Shown: piece after piece, positions 18,596 to 27,471 of the stretch
How the letters are laid out: each line of letters opens with the position of its first letter
How positions within the stretch are numbered: the stretch's first letter is position 1
Source of the DNA: Mesorhizobium prunaredense
GTDB taxonomy: Bacteria > Pseudomonadota > Alphaproteobacteria > Rhizobiales > Rhizobiaceae
Direction: 5' to 3'
Assembly (NCBI RefSeq): GCF_900156895.1
Contig: NZ_FTPD01000001.1
Location: forward strand, 347,352-411,351
DNA: 64,000 nucleotides
Made by a program: the position numbers and the translations under genes
Notes under the pieces: generated by a model
Seen by the model: only the letters and a program-made list of their open reading frames with translations
What the model was told of the DNA's origin: nothing
Databases searched by the model: none

Positions 18596-19609
18596 ATGTC
18601 TATAGATCTCGTTGCCAGACTGGACGACAAGCTGCGTGCGAAGCGCGAAAGCTTCGACAAGATTCCGGTGGTCGATATCGCGCCCCTTCTCGATGGCAGC
18701 AATAAGCAGGCAGTGGCCAAGCAGATACGTTGGGCGCTGTCGAACACTGGTTTCATGTACGTCAAGAACCACGGCATTCCCCATGAATTCGTCAATTCGG
18801 TGTTCGATGTGAGTCGCCGGTTTTTTGATTTGCCCATGCCGCAGAAGATGGAACTGCATGTAAGCAAATCGGATGTAGCGCTGCGCGGATACATCGAGCC
18901 ATTCGGGGAAAACACCGATCCAAGCAAGACGAAAGACCTCAAAGAATGCTTTGACATCGGCCCTGAACGCTCGACCCTGGAGGGTCCATTTTTTGGCTCC
19001 AACCAGTGGCCCTCAACTCTGCCCGAGTTTTCCGAGCTGACATACGCATACCATCAGAAAATGGTCGTCCTCGCGAAAACACTGTTGAAGGGCATCGCTC
19101 TCAGTCTGGAGTTGCAGGAAAATCATTTCGAGAATCTGATGCGCGACCCGATCAGCATCCAGCGCCTTCTCCACTACCCTCCGCAGGGTGGCTATGTCGG
19201 GGAAAACATCATCGGTATCGGTGCGCACACGGACTATGGCAATCTGACCATCCTGGCGCAGGACGACGTCGGCGGTCTGCAGGTCATGAACCGAGACGGC
19301 GACTGGGTAGAGGGCACACCCATCCACGGCACCTTCGTCATCAACATTGGCGACCTGATCCAGCGGCTCACCAACGATGTCTATCTGGCGAACATGCATC
19401 GCGTGGTCAACACCACTGGGCGGGAGCGCTATTCGATCCCGTTCTTTATCGATGCTGATTTCGATGCAATCATCGAACCGCTGGCGTCCTGCGTTACGGA
19501 CAGCAATCCGCGTCGCTATAAGCCAGTGACTTGTGGCGAGCACAAATTCGGGCGTTTCGCAGCAAGCTACGCCCACTTGGCCAAGGCACAAGCGAGCGCA
19601 GTGATGTGA
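18596..19609 (+). CDS. 2-oxoglutarate/Fe(II)-dependent dioxygenase (IPNS-like family)
   Basis: A 337-residue oxygenase with the DIOX_N and 2OG-FeII_Oxy domains. The iron triad is H211 and D213 (HTDYG) with H268, and the 2-oxoglutarate-binding pair is R278/S280 (RERYS). The N-terminal IPVVDIAPLL and GFMYVKNHG are typical of plant-like and bacterial isopenicillin N synthase relatives. The start ATG 18596 follows AAGGTG. In a betaine region it could hydroxylate or oxidatively demethylate a proline derivative, but this family is broad and the substrate is unknown. It appears monocistronic, convergent with the next LysR gene. Confidence 0.88.
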   Translation: MSIDLVARLDDKLRAKRESFDKIPVVDIAPLLDGSNKQAVAKQIRWALSNTGFMYVKNHGIPHEFVNSVFDVSRRFFDLPMPQKMELHVSKSDVALRGYIEPFGENTDPSKTKDLKECFDIGPERSTLEGPFFGSNQWPSTLPEFSELTYAYHQKMVVLAKTLLKGIALSLELQENHFENLMRDPISIQRLLHYPPQGGYVGENIIGIGAHTDYGNLTILAQDDVGGLQVMNRDGDWVEGTPIHGTFVINIGDLIQRLTNDVYLANMHRVVNTTGRERYSIPFFIDADFDAIIEPLASCVTDSNPRRYKPVTCGEHKFGRFAASYAHLAKAQASAVM

Positions 19610-19647
19610 AGCCGCCCGAAAAAGTCAGCGAGCAAGAGTGAAGCTGC

Positions 19648-20526
19648 TCAAGAGCTTTTGGCGAGCCAGCTCGCAAAAAGCCGCGCTTTCGAACCTGCCC
19701 TGGGATGGATTTTCAGATAAAATCCCCTGGGTGAGGGAATGTTGTCGGGTACAAGTGTGACCAGCCGGCCCTGTTCCATCAGGCTTTTGACCAATCCATC
19801 CCACCCCAAGACCGCCCCGATATCATCCTGAGCGGCTTGGAGGGCAATCATGTAGTTGTTCACGCTAAACCTGCGGCCTTTTGGGATGGTGTGTCCAAGC
19901 GCTTGAAACCACTCCGGCCAGTTCGTCCAGTCGGTTTCCTCGTTGTTCATATGAATCAAAGGCGCCCTGAGCAGATCCTCAACTCGGCCAATGCCGTGCT
20001 CGGCGGCGAATTTTGGAGTTCCAAGCGCGACAATGCGATCTTGAAAAAGTTTGTGACGCTCCTCAGGACTTTCCTGCGCATCTCCGTATTGAATGCTTAG
20101 ATCACAGCGGATCGCTGTTGCGGGCACGTCGCTGACGATCTGCGACACGGTGACGGTGGGATGGCTTTTCCAGAAGGCTGAGATCTTCGGTGTAAGCCAC
20201 AGCGAACTGACGGCCGTCGTTGTCCGGATGGTCACGTCAGCGGTTTCCGGGCGATCGCGCATGTGAGTGACGGCGTCGGAAATCGTCTCAAGCCCGCGCT
20301 GCACGGCAACGAACAAGAACGCCCCTTTCTCGGTCAATTCGACGCCGCGGCTCATGCGCAGGAACAGGTTGCATCCCAAGTCACCCTCAAGCGCCTTGAT
20401 CTGGTGGCTGATCGCCGCGGGCGTCACATTCAATTCCTGGGCGGCGTTTTTGAAACTCGCATTTCGGGCGGCTGCCTCGAAGCAGATGAGAGCCGTCACC
20501 GAGGAGAGATCGTACGGTCTTGGCAT
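19648..20526 (-). CDS. LysR-family (GcvA-type) regulator 2
   Basis: A 292-residue LysR regulator. The helix-turn-helix is SFKNAAQELNVTPAAISHQI, preceded by LSSVTALICFEAAARN, and a co-inducer domain follows. It is divergent from the stc2-like Rieske oxygenase across 157 bases. That intergenic region carries a TAGC-ACTAA type inverted repeat suited to a LysR protein, so control of the stachydrine demethylase genes is likely. The start is ATG 20526; the in-frame codon before it is TTG. Confidence 0.9.
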   Translation of the reverse strand: MPRPYDLSSVTALICFEAAARNASFKNAAQELNVTPAAISHQIKALEGDLGCNLFLRMSRGVELTEKGAFLFVAVQRGLETISDAVTHMRDRPETADVTIRTTTAVSSLWLTPKISAFWKSHPTVTVSQIVSDVPATAIRCDLSIQYGDAQESPEERHKLFQDRIVALGTPKFAAEHGIGRVEDLLRAPLIHMNNEETDWTNWPEWFQALGHTIPKGRRFSVNNYMIALQAAQDDIGAVLGWDGLVKSLMEQGRLVTLVPDNIPSPRGFYLKIHPRAGSKARLFASWLAKSS

Positions 20527-20584
20527 CAACGCCTCTTCGGACCCGCTTTTTGGCTCATGGATGGCTCTTCGGCGTGCAAGACAT

Positions 20585-21922
<1,338 letters not shown>

Positions 21923-21926
21923 ACCC

Positions 21927-22994
21927 ATGAACGTGGTCGCAAAACCCAGGCTGGTTTTCTGGACCGACGCGGAAGAACTCGAATGTGCCTCCTTTCTTCC
22001 GGAGGCGCCGAACGTCCTGACCTTTTGTTTCCGGTCGCCGTCCGGATCGCTGTTCAATTTTGATCCAGGGCAGTTCCTCACTTTGGAACTGCCCACTCCC
22101 AGCGGGCCAATCTACCGGACCTACACGATATCATCATCTCCGTCGCGACCGACCTCACTGACCATTACCGCAAAGGCGCAGGCCGACTCTGTCGGAACCC
22201 AGTGGATGTTTGACAGCCTCCGTCCGGGCATGCGCCTGCGGGCAATCGGTCCGGCAGGCACCTTCTCGATGGCACATCAGCCAGCCAAAAAGTATCTTTT
22301 CATCTCGGCCGGCTCGGGCATCACACCGATGATGTCCATGACTACACATCTGTATGATTCCGGAGTTGATCCGGACATCGTCTTTGTCCACTGCGCGCGC
22401 CGCCCTTCTGAGATCATATTCCGTGAACGACTGGAGCATATGGCATCGCGCGTAACCGGCATCGACCTGAAATGGGTGGTTGAACAAACCGATCCATACA
22501 GGCCGTGGACCGGTTACAGAGGCATGTTCAACCAGTTGATGCTCGGACTGATGGCGCAGGATTATCTTGATCGCGAGGTGTTCTGCTGCGGGCCCGAGCC
22601 CTTCATGCAAGCCGTGCGCGAGGCGCTGGCCGGTCTAGGTTTCGACATGGCGCATTATCATCAGGAAAGCTTCCGCGCGCCGCTTCCTGAGGCCGAGAAG
22701 GTCCCGGATGACTTCGTTCCCACCGAGAAGAACGAGGCCGAGATCGAATTTGTCCTATCCGGCGTCTCGGCGAAATGCGTCGAGACGGATACGATCCTGG
22801 CTGCGGCACGGGCTGCCGGTCTGGTGATCCGATCGGGTTGCAGTATGGGGATATGCGGGACGTGCAAGGTTCGCAAAATCGACGGCGATGTGCATATGGT
22901 CCACAATGGCGGCATCACCGACGAAGAGATTGCCGACGGCTATATCCTTGCTTGCTGTTCTAATCCGGTTGGCCGTGTGAAAGTCGAGATATAG
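21927..22994 (+). CDS. Rieske oxygenase reductase (FNR-like with C-terminal [2Fe-2S])
   Basis: A 355-residue electron-transfer protein. The FAD domain (YRTYTISS near residue 65) and NAD domain (FISAGSGITPMMSM) are followed by a plant-type [2Fe-2S] ferredoxin domain with CSMGICGTCK and a last cysteine in LACCSNP. This is the GbcB/Stc-reductase layout and passes electrons from NAD(P)H to the Rieske oxygenase encoded just upstream. The start ATG 21927 has GGAG overlapping the upstream stop. The gene ends the plus-strand pair and is convergent with the DddQ-like gene. Confidence 0.92.
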   Translation: MNVVAKPRLVFWTDAEELECASFLPEAPNVLTFCFRSPSGSLFNFDPGQFLTLELPTPSGPIYRTYTISSSPSRPTSLTITAKAQADSVGTQWMFDSLRPGMRLRAIGPAGTFSMAHQPAKKYLFISAGSGITPMMSMTTHLYDSGVDPDIVFVHCARRPSEIIFRERLEHMASRVTGIDLKWVVEQTDPYRPWTGYRGMFNQLMLGLMAQDYLDREVFCCGPEPFMQAVREALAGLGFDMAHYHQESFRAPLPEAEKVPDDFVPTEKNEAEIEFVLSGVSAKCVETDTILAAARAAGLVIRSGCSMGICGTCKVRKIDGDVHMVHNGGITDEEIADGYILACCSNPVGRVKVEI

Positions 22995-23016
22995 CAACCA
23001 TTTCGCGATCTTTGAT

Positions 23017-23048
23017 CAAGGCGCTTCTTCGAAATCGGCAGCGCCTTG
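23017..23048. terminator. Hairpin between convergent genes
   Basis: A perfect 9-base stem, CAAGGCGCT (23017-23025) and AGCGCCTTG (23040-23048), with a 14-base loop sits 22 bases after the reductase stop. It could end transcription from either side, although no long T run follows. Confidence 0.45.
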
Positions 23049-23158
23049 ACGGTCCGCGGTCAACCGAAGTCGATGATGAAGCTATTGATGAGTCACGCGC
23101 TTCACCCGCAAGGCGGTCTTGGCCCTTCCCTCGACCGGTAGCCGGGTTTCGGGCAAGC

Positions 23159-23761
23159 TCAGTAATGAGTTTGATCCACCAACAGCGCCCAGAAAGCGAA
23201 CAGCGGCCGATCCAGCGATCTCATTGCGTGTTTGATGCCTGGCGGATTGTAGAATGATCCACCGATGCCCGGCGAAAACCAGTCCGTGTCAGCCTGCTTG
23301 AACTCGCCATGCGAGAGCACGAGGTAGGTTTCTTCCGGCAGATGATCGTGATCGGGATACCGGACGTGAGGAGCCATCAAAGTGACGCCGAGCCACAGAT
23401 CGTTTCTGTCCTCGAGGCCGCCCGGGCCAAGGATCATCGCGTTGGCGTGACCGTCAGGGAAATTGCTGCTGGCAGACGGGGCGGGATTTGATTTCAGCCG
23501 CCATTCGAGCAGCGGCTCGATCGCCTTGAAGTGCTCAATCAAGTTGCGGAGCGTAGACGGGATCGCCTCTTCTGCCAACGCCGAGCCAAGATAAGAACAG
23601 ACCGGCAAACGGCTCCCGGCCTTGGTCCTTTCCAGCCCGGGAACTTCCGATTGGGCGAAGAGCTGGATGATCGATCTGCGCGATCGCAGATCGTGTGAGA
23701 ACTGGTCAAAGGCCACGAAAGCGGTGTCTAGAAAATATTGCAGGGCCTCACTTCTGTTCAT
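23159..23761 (-). CDS. DddQ-like dimethylsulfoniopropionate lyase cupin
   Basis: A 200-residue single-cupin protein of the DMSP lyase (DddQ/DddL-type) family. Y135, H140, E144, Y146 and H178 line up at a constant offset of 15 with Tyr120, His125, Glu129, Tyr131 and His163 of Ruegeria DddQ as I recall them; they lie in RYPDHDHLPEETY and PPGIKHAM. DddQ cleaves DMSP to dimethyl sulfide and acrylate using a bound metal. The start ATG 23761 is preceded by AAGGG. It lies 46 bases after the stcD-like gene and is probably cotranscribed. That setting in a proline-betaine locus leaves open a non-DMSP betaine as substrate. Confidence 0.8.
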   Translation of the reverse strand: MNRSEALQYFLDTAFVAFDQFSHDLRSRRSIIQLFAQSEVPGLERTKAGSRLPVCSYLGSALAEEAIPSTLRNLIEHFKAIEPLLEWRLKSNPAPSASSNFPDGHANAMILGPGGLEDRNDLWLGVTLMAPHVRYPDHDHLPEETYLVLSHGEFKQADTDWFSPGIGGSFYNPPGIKHAMRSLDRPLFAFWALLVDQTHY

Positions 23762-23807
23762 CTCGGAGCCCTTGTTGTGAGCGGACGCTATCGTCCGTTG
23801 CCGGACG

Positions 23808-25844
23808 TTAGATATCTTTCGCCAGTCGAAGTGCGTCGTAGATCGCGGCGTGGGTGTTGCGAGCTGAAACGGCGTCGCCGATACGGAAGAGTTGGAATTG
23901 GCCCTGCGGATTCCGCACCACCGACTGCGGTTGTCCGGCGATGAGCTCATCTTGCGAAATCTCGCCGTGATTGGTCGATCTCGGTTTCAGTTCGAAATAG
24001 ATGTCGTCCAGCGGAATGGTGCCGTGGTTGACGACAACCTGATCCACGACGCGCTGTTTGGATATGCCGCCGTAGTCGCTGCCGACATGTGCAACGAGCT
24101 GATTGCCATTCTTTTCAACAGACTCAACTCGATAGGTAACGGTGAAGGTCACGTCGAGTTTTTGAAGAGACCTCATGTAGGGCACGAGGTTCATCGCCAT
24201 GACCTCGGGGGAGAAGGACCGGTCCGGCGTCATGATCTCAACCTTCGCTCCCGCGCCCGCGAGGAATTCCGCGGCCTGGAGTGCCGCGTGGTCACCCGCG
24301 TCGTCGAAGATGAGGACATTGCTTCCCGGCTTTACGTCTCCCGAGATGATGTCCCATGAAGACACCACGAACTCGTTGCCCTTGGAAAGGACGTCGGTGT
24401 GCGCCACCCCGCCCGTCGCGATGATGACGACGTCCGGATTTTCAGCCTCGATGGTTTCGGCTTCCGCCCAGCTACTGAACCGGATGATCACTCCGTATTT
24501 TTCGCACTGGGCCATGCGCCAATCGATGATGCTCATCATCTCCTTGCGGCGCGGGCTCTGCGCTGTCAGGCGGATCTGGCCTCCCGGCCCGCTGGCGGCC
24601 TCAAAGACCACGACCTCGTGTCCCCGCTCACCCGCCACGCGGGCGGCCTCGAGGCCAGCTGGACCTGCGCCGACCACGACAATCTTCTTGCGGGTCTCGG
24701 CCTTGGCGACAATGTGCGGCATGGTCAGCTCACGGCCGGTCGCGGCGTTGTGAATGCAGTATGCCGCCCCGCCCTGATAGATGCGGTCAAGGCAATAGTT
24801 GGCGCCCACGCAGGGCCTGATTTCGTCTTCGCGCTTTTCGATGATCTTCCGCACGATGTGTGGGTCGGTCATGTGGGCACGCGTCATGCCGATCATGTCG
24901 ACCTTACCCGATGCAATCGCGTGGCGGGCAGTCGCCACATCCGGAATTTTCGCTGCATGGAAGGTTGGGAAGCTGGTTGCGGCACGAATCTCGCCGGCAA
25001 AATCAAGGTGCGGCGCGTTCGCCATTCCCTGAATCGGAATGACGTCCGTCAGGCCCGCATCGGTGTCGATGTGGCCGCGGATCACGTTGAGGTAATCGAC
25101 AAGTCCGCTTTCCTTGAGGCGTTTGGAGATTTCGATGCCCTCCGACTTGCCAGTGCCGCCGGGCAGAGATTCATCCGCGGTATAGCGCACGCCCAGGATG
25201 AAGTCCTCGCCGACCTGCGACCGGATCGCCGTCAGGACATCCATGCAGAAGCGCATGCGATTATCAAGCGAACCGCCATAAGGACCATCAAGTTCGTTCG
25301 TGAGAGGAGACACGAACTGGTCGATCAAGTGGCCATAGGCCTCGAGCTCGACGCCATCCATCCCGCCTGCCTTCATTCGCTCCGCGGCGTCCGCGAAATC
25401 CTTGATGATGCGTTCGATATCCCAGTCTTCAATTTTCTTGGGAAATGCACGGTGTGAGGCTTCACGATGATGGGACGGAGCCACAACGGGAAGCCAGTCG
25501 CCTTTGTCCCAGCGTGTACGCCGTCCAAGGTGGGTCAGCTGGATCATGATGGCGGCGCCCTCCTCGTGCACTGCATCTGTCATTTGCCGGATCCACGGCA
25601 CGATCTCGTCCTTGTAGGCGAGCAGGTTGTTGAAAACCGGGGGGCTGTCCTTGGAGACCGCAGCAGACCCGGCTGTCATCGTCATCGCCACACCGCCCTT
25701 TGCCCTTTCCACCGTGTAGGCAAGATAGCGCTCCTTCGGCATCCCGTCCTCCGGATAAGCCGGCTCATGGGACGTCACGATGATGCGATTGCGCAGGGTC
25801 AAATGCTTGAGTTTGTACGGCTGCAGAAGGGGATCGCTCGACAT
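23808..25844 (-). CDS. stcD: N-methylproline demethylase-like flavoenzyme (old yellow enzyme/2,4-dienoyl-CoA reductase family)
   Basis: A 678-residue fusion of an N-terminal FMN TIM barrel (about residues 1-340) and a C-terminal FAD/NAD(P) Rossmann module (VVVGAGPAGLEAARVAGERG). Length and sequence match Sinorhizobium StcD, the probable N-methylproline demethylase, and relatives such as DgcA. The usual four-cysteine 4Fe-4S site shows only three cysteines (PCVGANYC then AYC); the second is alanine. ATG 25844 has GGAG upstream. It is divergent from the tetR gene and heads an operon with the DddQ-like gene. It would carry out the second demethylation after the Rieske enzyme. Confidence 0.87.
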   Translation of the reverse strand: MSSDPLLQPYKLKHLTLRNRIIVTSHEPAYPEDGMPKERYLAYTVERAKGGVAMTMTAGSAAVSKDSPPVFNNLLAYKDEIVPWIRQMTDAVHEEGAAIMIQLTHLGRRTRWDKGDWLPVVAPSHHREASHRAFPKKIEDWDIERIIKDFADAAERMKAGGMDGVELEAYGHLIDQFVSPLTNELDGPYGGSLDNRMRFCMDVLTAIRSQVGEDFILGVRYTADESLPGGTGKSEGIEISKRLKESGLVDYLNVIRGHIDTDAGLTDVIPIQGMANAPHLDFAGEIRAATSFPTFHAAKIPDVATARHAIASGKVDMIGMTRAHMTDPHIVRKIIEKREDEIRPCVGANYCLDRIYQGGAAYCIHNAATGRELTMPHIVAKAETRKKIVVVGAGPAGLEAARVAGERGHEVVVFEAASGPGGQIRLTAQSPRRKEMMSIIDWRMAQCEKYGVIIRFSSWAEAETIEAENPDVVIIATGGVAHTDVLSKGNEFVVSSWDIISGDVKPGSNVLIFDDAGDHAALQAAEFLAGAGAKVEIMTPDRSFSPEVMAMNLVPYMRSLQKLDVTFTVTYRVESVEKNGNQLVAHVGSDYGGISKQRVVDQVVVNHGTIPLDDIYFELKPRSTNHGEISQDELIAGQPQSVVRNPQGQFQLFRIGDAVSARNTHAAIYDALRLAKDI

Positions 25845-25887
25845 CTGACGGACTCCAGGCTGGGATGGCAAGTCCGAAGCGTACCCG

Positions 25888-25905
25888 AAAATGTACATGC
25901 ATGTC
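25888..25905. promoter_or_regulatory. Candidate TetR operator, copy 1
   Basis: AAAATGTACATGCATGTC contains the perfect palindrome ACATGCATGT (25895-25904). Inverted and with one mismatch it recurs at 25936-25953. It lies 44 bases upstream of the stcD-like start. Confidence 0.7.
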
Positions 25906-25935
25906 AAGTTTAGCGTCGGATGGGTCGACAGAGTC

Positions 25936-25953
25936 GACATGCGTGTACATTTT
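25936..25953. promoter_or_regulatory. Candidate TetR operator, copy 2
   Basis: GACATGCGTGTACATTTT is the inverted match (17 of 18) of copy 1. Palindrome centres are 42 bases apart, four helical turns, so two dimers would bind the same DNA face between the stcD-like and tetR starts. Confidence 0.7.
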
Positions 25954-25992
25954 ACTGGTTTTCATGCTCACCTTTTGTTAGGCTGGTCGCTC

Positions 25993-26622
25993 ATGGAGCA
26001 AATTTCGAACGATAGCGGGTGGCGCGGATCGCCGGAGGGATGGCTTGAAGCGGCCTACGACCTGCTTCTGGAATCCGGCGTCGACACGGTGAGAATCTCG
26101 CCACTGGCCAAGAAGCTGGGCCTGTCGCGCACCAGCTTCTATTGGTTCTTCAAGGACAGAGAAGAACTGTTGGCTGCCCTCGTGACCCGTTGGCGCGACA
26201 AGAACACCGGCAACCTCATCAAGCAGGCCGAGGCCTATGCCGAGACGGTCGCCGAAGCGATGCTGAACGTTTTCGACTGCTGGCTCGACACGTCCTTGTT
26301 CGATTCCCAGTTTGAGTTCGCGGTTAGAAGCTGGGCGCTTCAGTCCCCTGACATTCTGGCGGAGGTCCAGAAAGCCGACCAGACGCGCCTCGATGCAATG
26401 AGCCAGATGTTCGTCCGCTTCGGTTACAAGGAAAGCTCGGCCGACGTTCGAGCGCGCACCATCTACCTCGTGCAGATCGGCTACATCTCAATGCAGACCA
26501 GGGAAGATCTCGCGGCCCGCATGAAGCGCATTCCCGGCTACGTGGAGATTTTTACAGGCGAGGCCCCGCAGCAGCGCGAGCTCGACCGGTTCTTCGCCAG
26601 ACACGGCTATTCGGCGGGCTGA
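25993..26622 (+). CDS. TetR/AcrR-family regulator
   Basis: A 209-residue regulator with an N-terminal helix-turn-helix (VRISPLAKKLGLSRTSFYWFFKDREELL, residues about 33-60) and a helical ligand domain. It is divergent from the stcD-like gene, with two inverted operator-like sites between them, and is followed after 14 bases by a ProC-like gene. It probably represses both directions until a betaine-derived ligand binds. The start is ATG 25993; extended in-frame codons upstream would cross the operators. Confidence 0.9.
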   Translation: MEQISNDSGWRGSPEGWLEAAYDLLLESGVDTVRISPLAKKLGLSRTSFYWFFKDREELLAALVTRWRDKNTGNLIKQAEAYAETVAEAMLNVFDCWLDTSLFDSQFEFAVRSWALQSPDILAEVQKADQTRLDAMSQMFVRFGYKESSADVRARTIYLVQIGYISMQTREDLAARMKRIPGYVEIFTGEAPQQRELDRFFARHGYSAG

Positions 26623-26636
26623 GGAGAGTTTCGACA

Positions 26637-27431
26637 ATGGACGGATCTATGAGCATCGGGATAATTGGTGGAGCCGGGTGGCTAGGACGCGCCTTCGCCG
26701 AGGCCATCGTCGATGCGAAAATAGTCGCCGCTGGGCGCCTCACACTCTCTTTTAGAAGCGGGCAGCCCACCTTTCTGCCAAACGCTACCTGGACCAGGGA
26801 CAACCAGGAACTGGTGGATCGATCTGATGTCATCATCGTCTCCGTCCGGCCCCAGGATTGGCCTGCCATCGACATTACTGCGTCCGGCAAGCTCGCCATG
26901 TCGGTTATGGCCGGGATCACTCTCGACCAACTGGCGGGACGTCTTAAAACCGACCGCGTCATCCGCACGCTTCCGAATGCAGCGGCAGAGGTGCGGAACT
27001 CCTATACTCCCTGGATAGGCTCTCAGAGCGTCACTGCGGATGACCGCAATGTCGTTCGCCGGATTCTGGAGGCCTGTGGCGCGGCCGATGAAGTCAAAAG
27101 CGAAGCAGATATCGATTATCTGACGGGCCTGACTGGATCCGGCCCGGCGTTTCCGGCGCTCCTGGCGGCAGCGATGATGGACGATGCCGTCAGCCGAGGA
27201 TTGAGCCCGGATATCGCCCGAAGGAGCGTCAGCGCAGTGCTTATTGGAACCGGAAAGCTCCTCGCGGCTCGCGCAGACTGTCCCAAAGATATCGTCCAGA
27301 CCTTCCTCGACTACCGCGGCACCACCGCGGCAGCGATCGAGGCCATGCGCGCAGCCGGGTTTGAATCTGCCGTGGCAGACGGCCTTGCCGCAGCGCTCCA
27401 GAAATCCGTGACTATGGGACAAGCCACCTGA
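26637..27431 (+). CDS. Pyrroline-5-carboxylate reductase-like protein
   Basis: A 264-residue ProC-family reductase. The Rossmann start IGIIGGAGWLGRAFAEA and the dimer/active-site region LTGLTGSGPAFPALLAAAMMDDAV are both clear; the latter is the P5CR signature. It follows tetR with GGAG upstream and precedes a large flavoenzyme gene, so it probably belongs to this regulated unit rather than to housekeeping proline synthesis. It may reduce a cyclic imine made during proline-betaine breakdown, or recycle proline. The exact substrate is inferred only. Confidence 0.85.
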   Translation: MDGSMSIGIIGGAGWLGRAFAEAIVDAKIVAAGRLTLSFRSGQPTFLPNATWTRDNQELVDRSDVIIVSVRPQDWPAIDITASGKLAMSVMAGITLDQLAGRLKTDRVIRTLPNAAAEVRNSYTPWIGSQSVTADDRNVVRRILEACGAADEVKSEADIDYLTGLTGSGPAFPALLAAAMMDDAVSRGLSPDIARRSVSAVLIGTGKLLAARADCPKDIVQTFLDYRGTTAAAIEAMRAAGFESAVADGLAAALQKSVTMGQAT

Positions 27432-27471
27432 CTGCCGCACGAGGCCTTCCTCCGACCGCTGGTGTGATATT

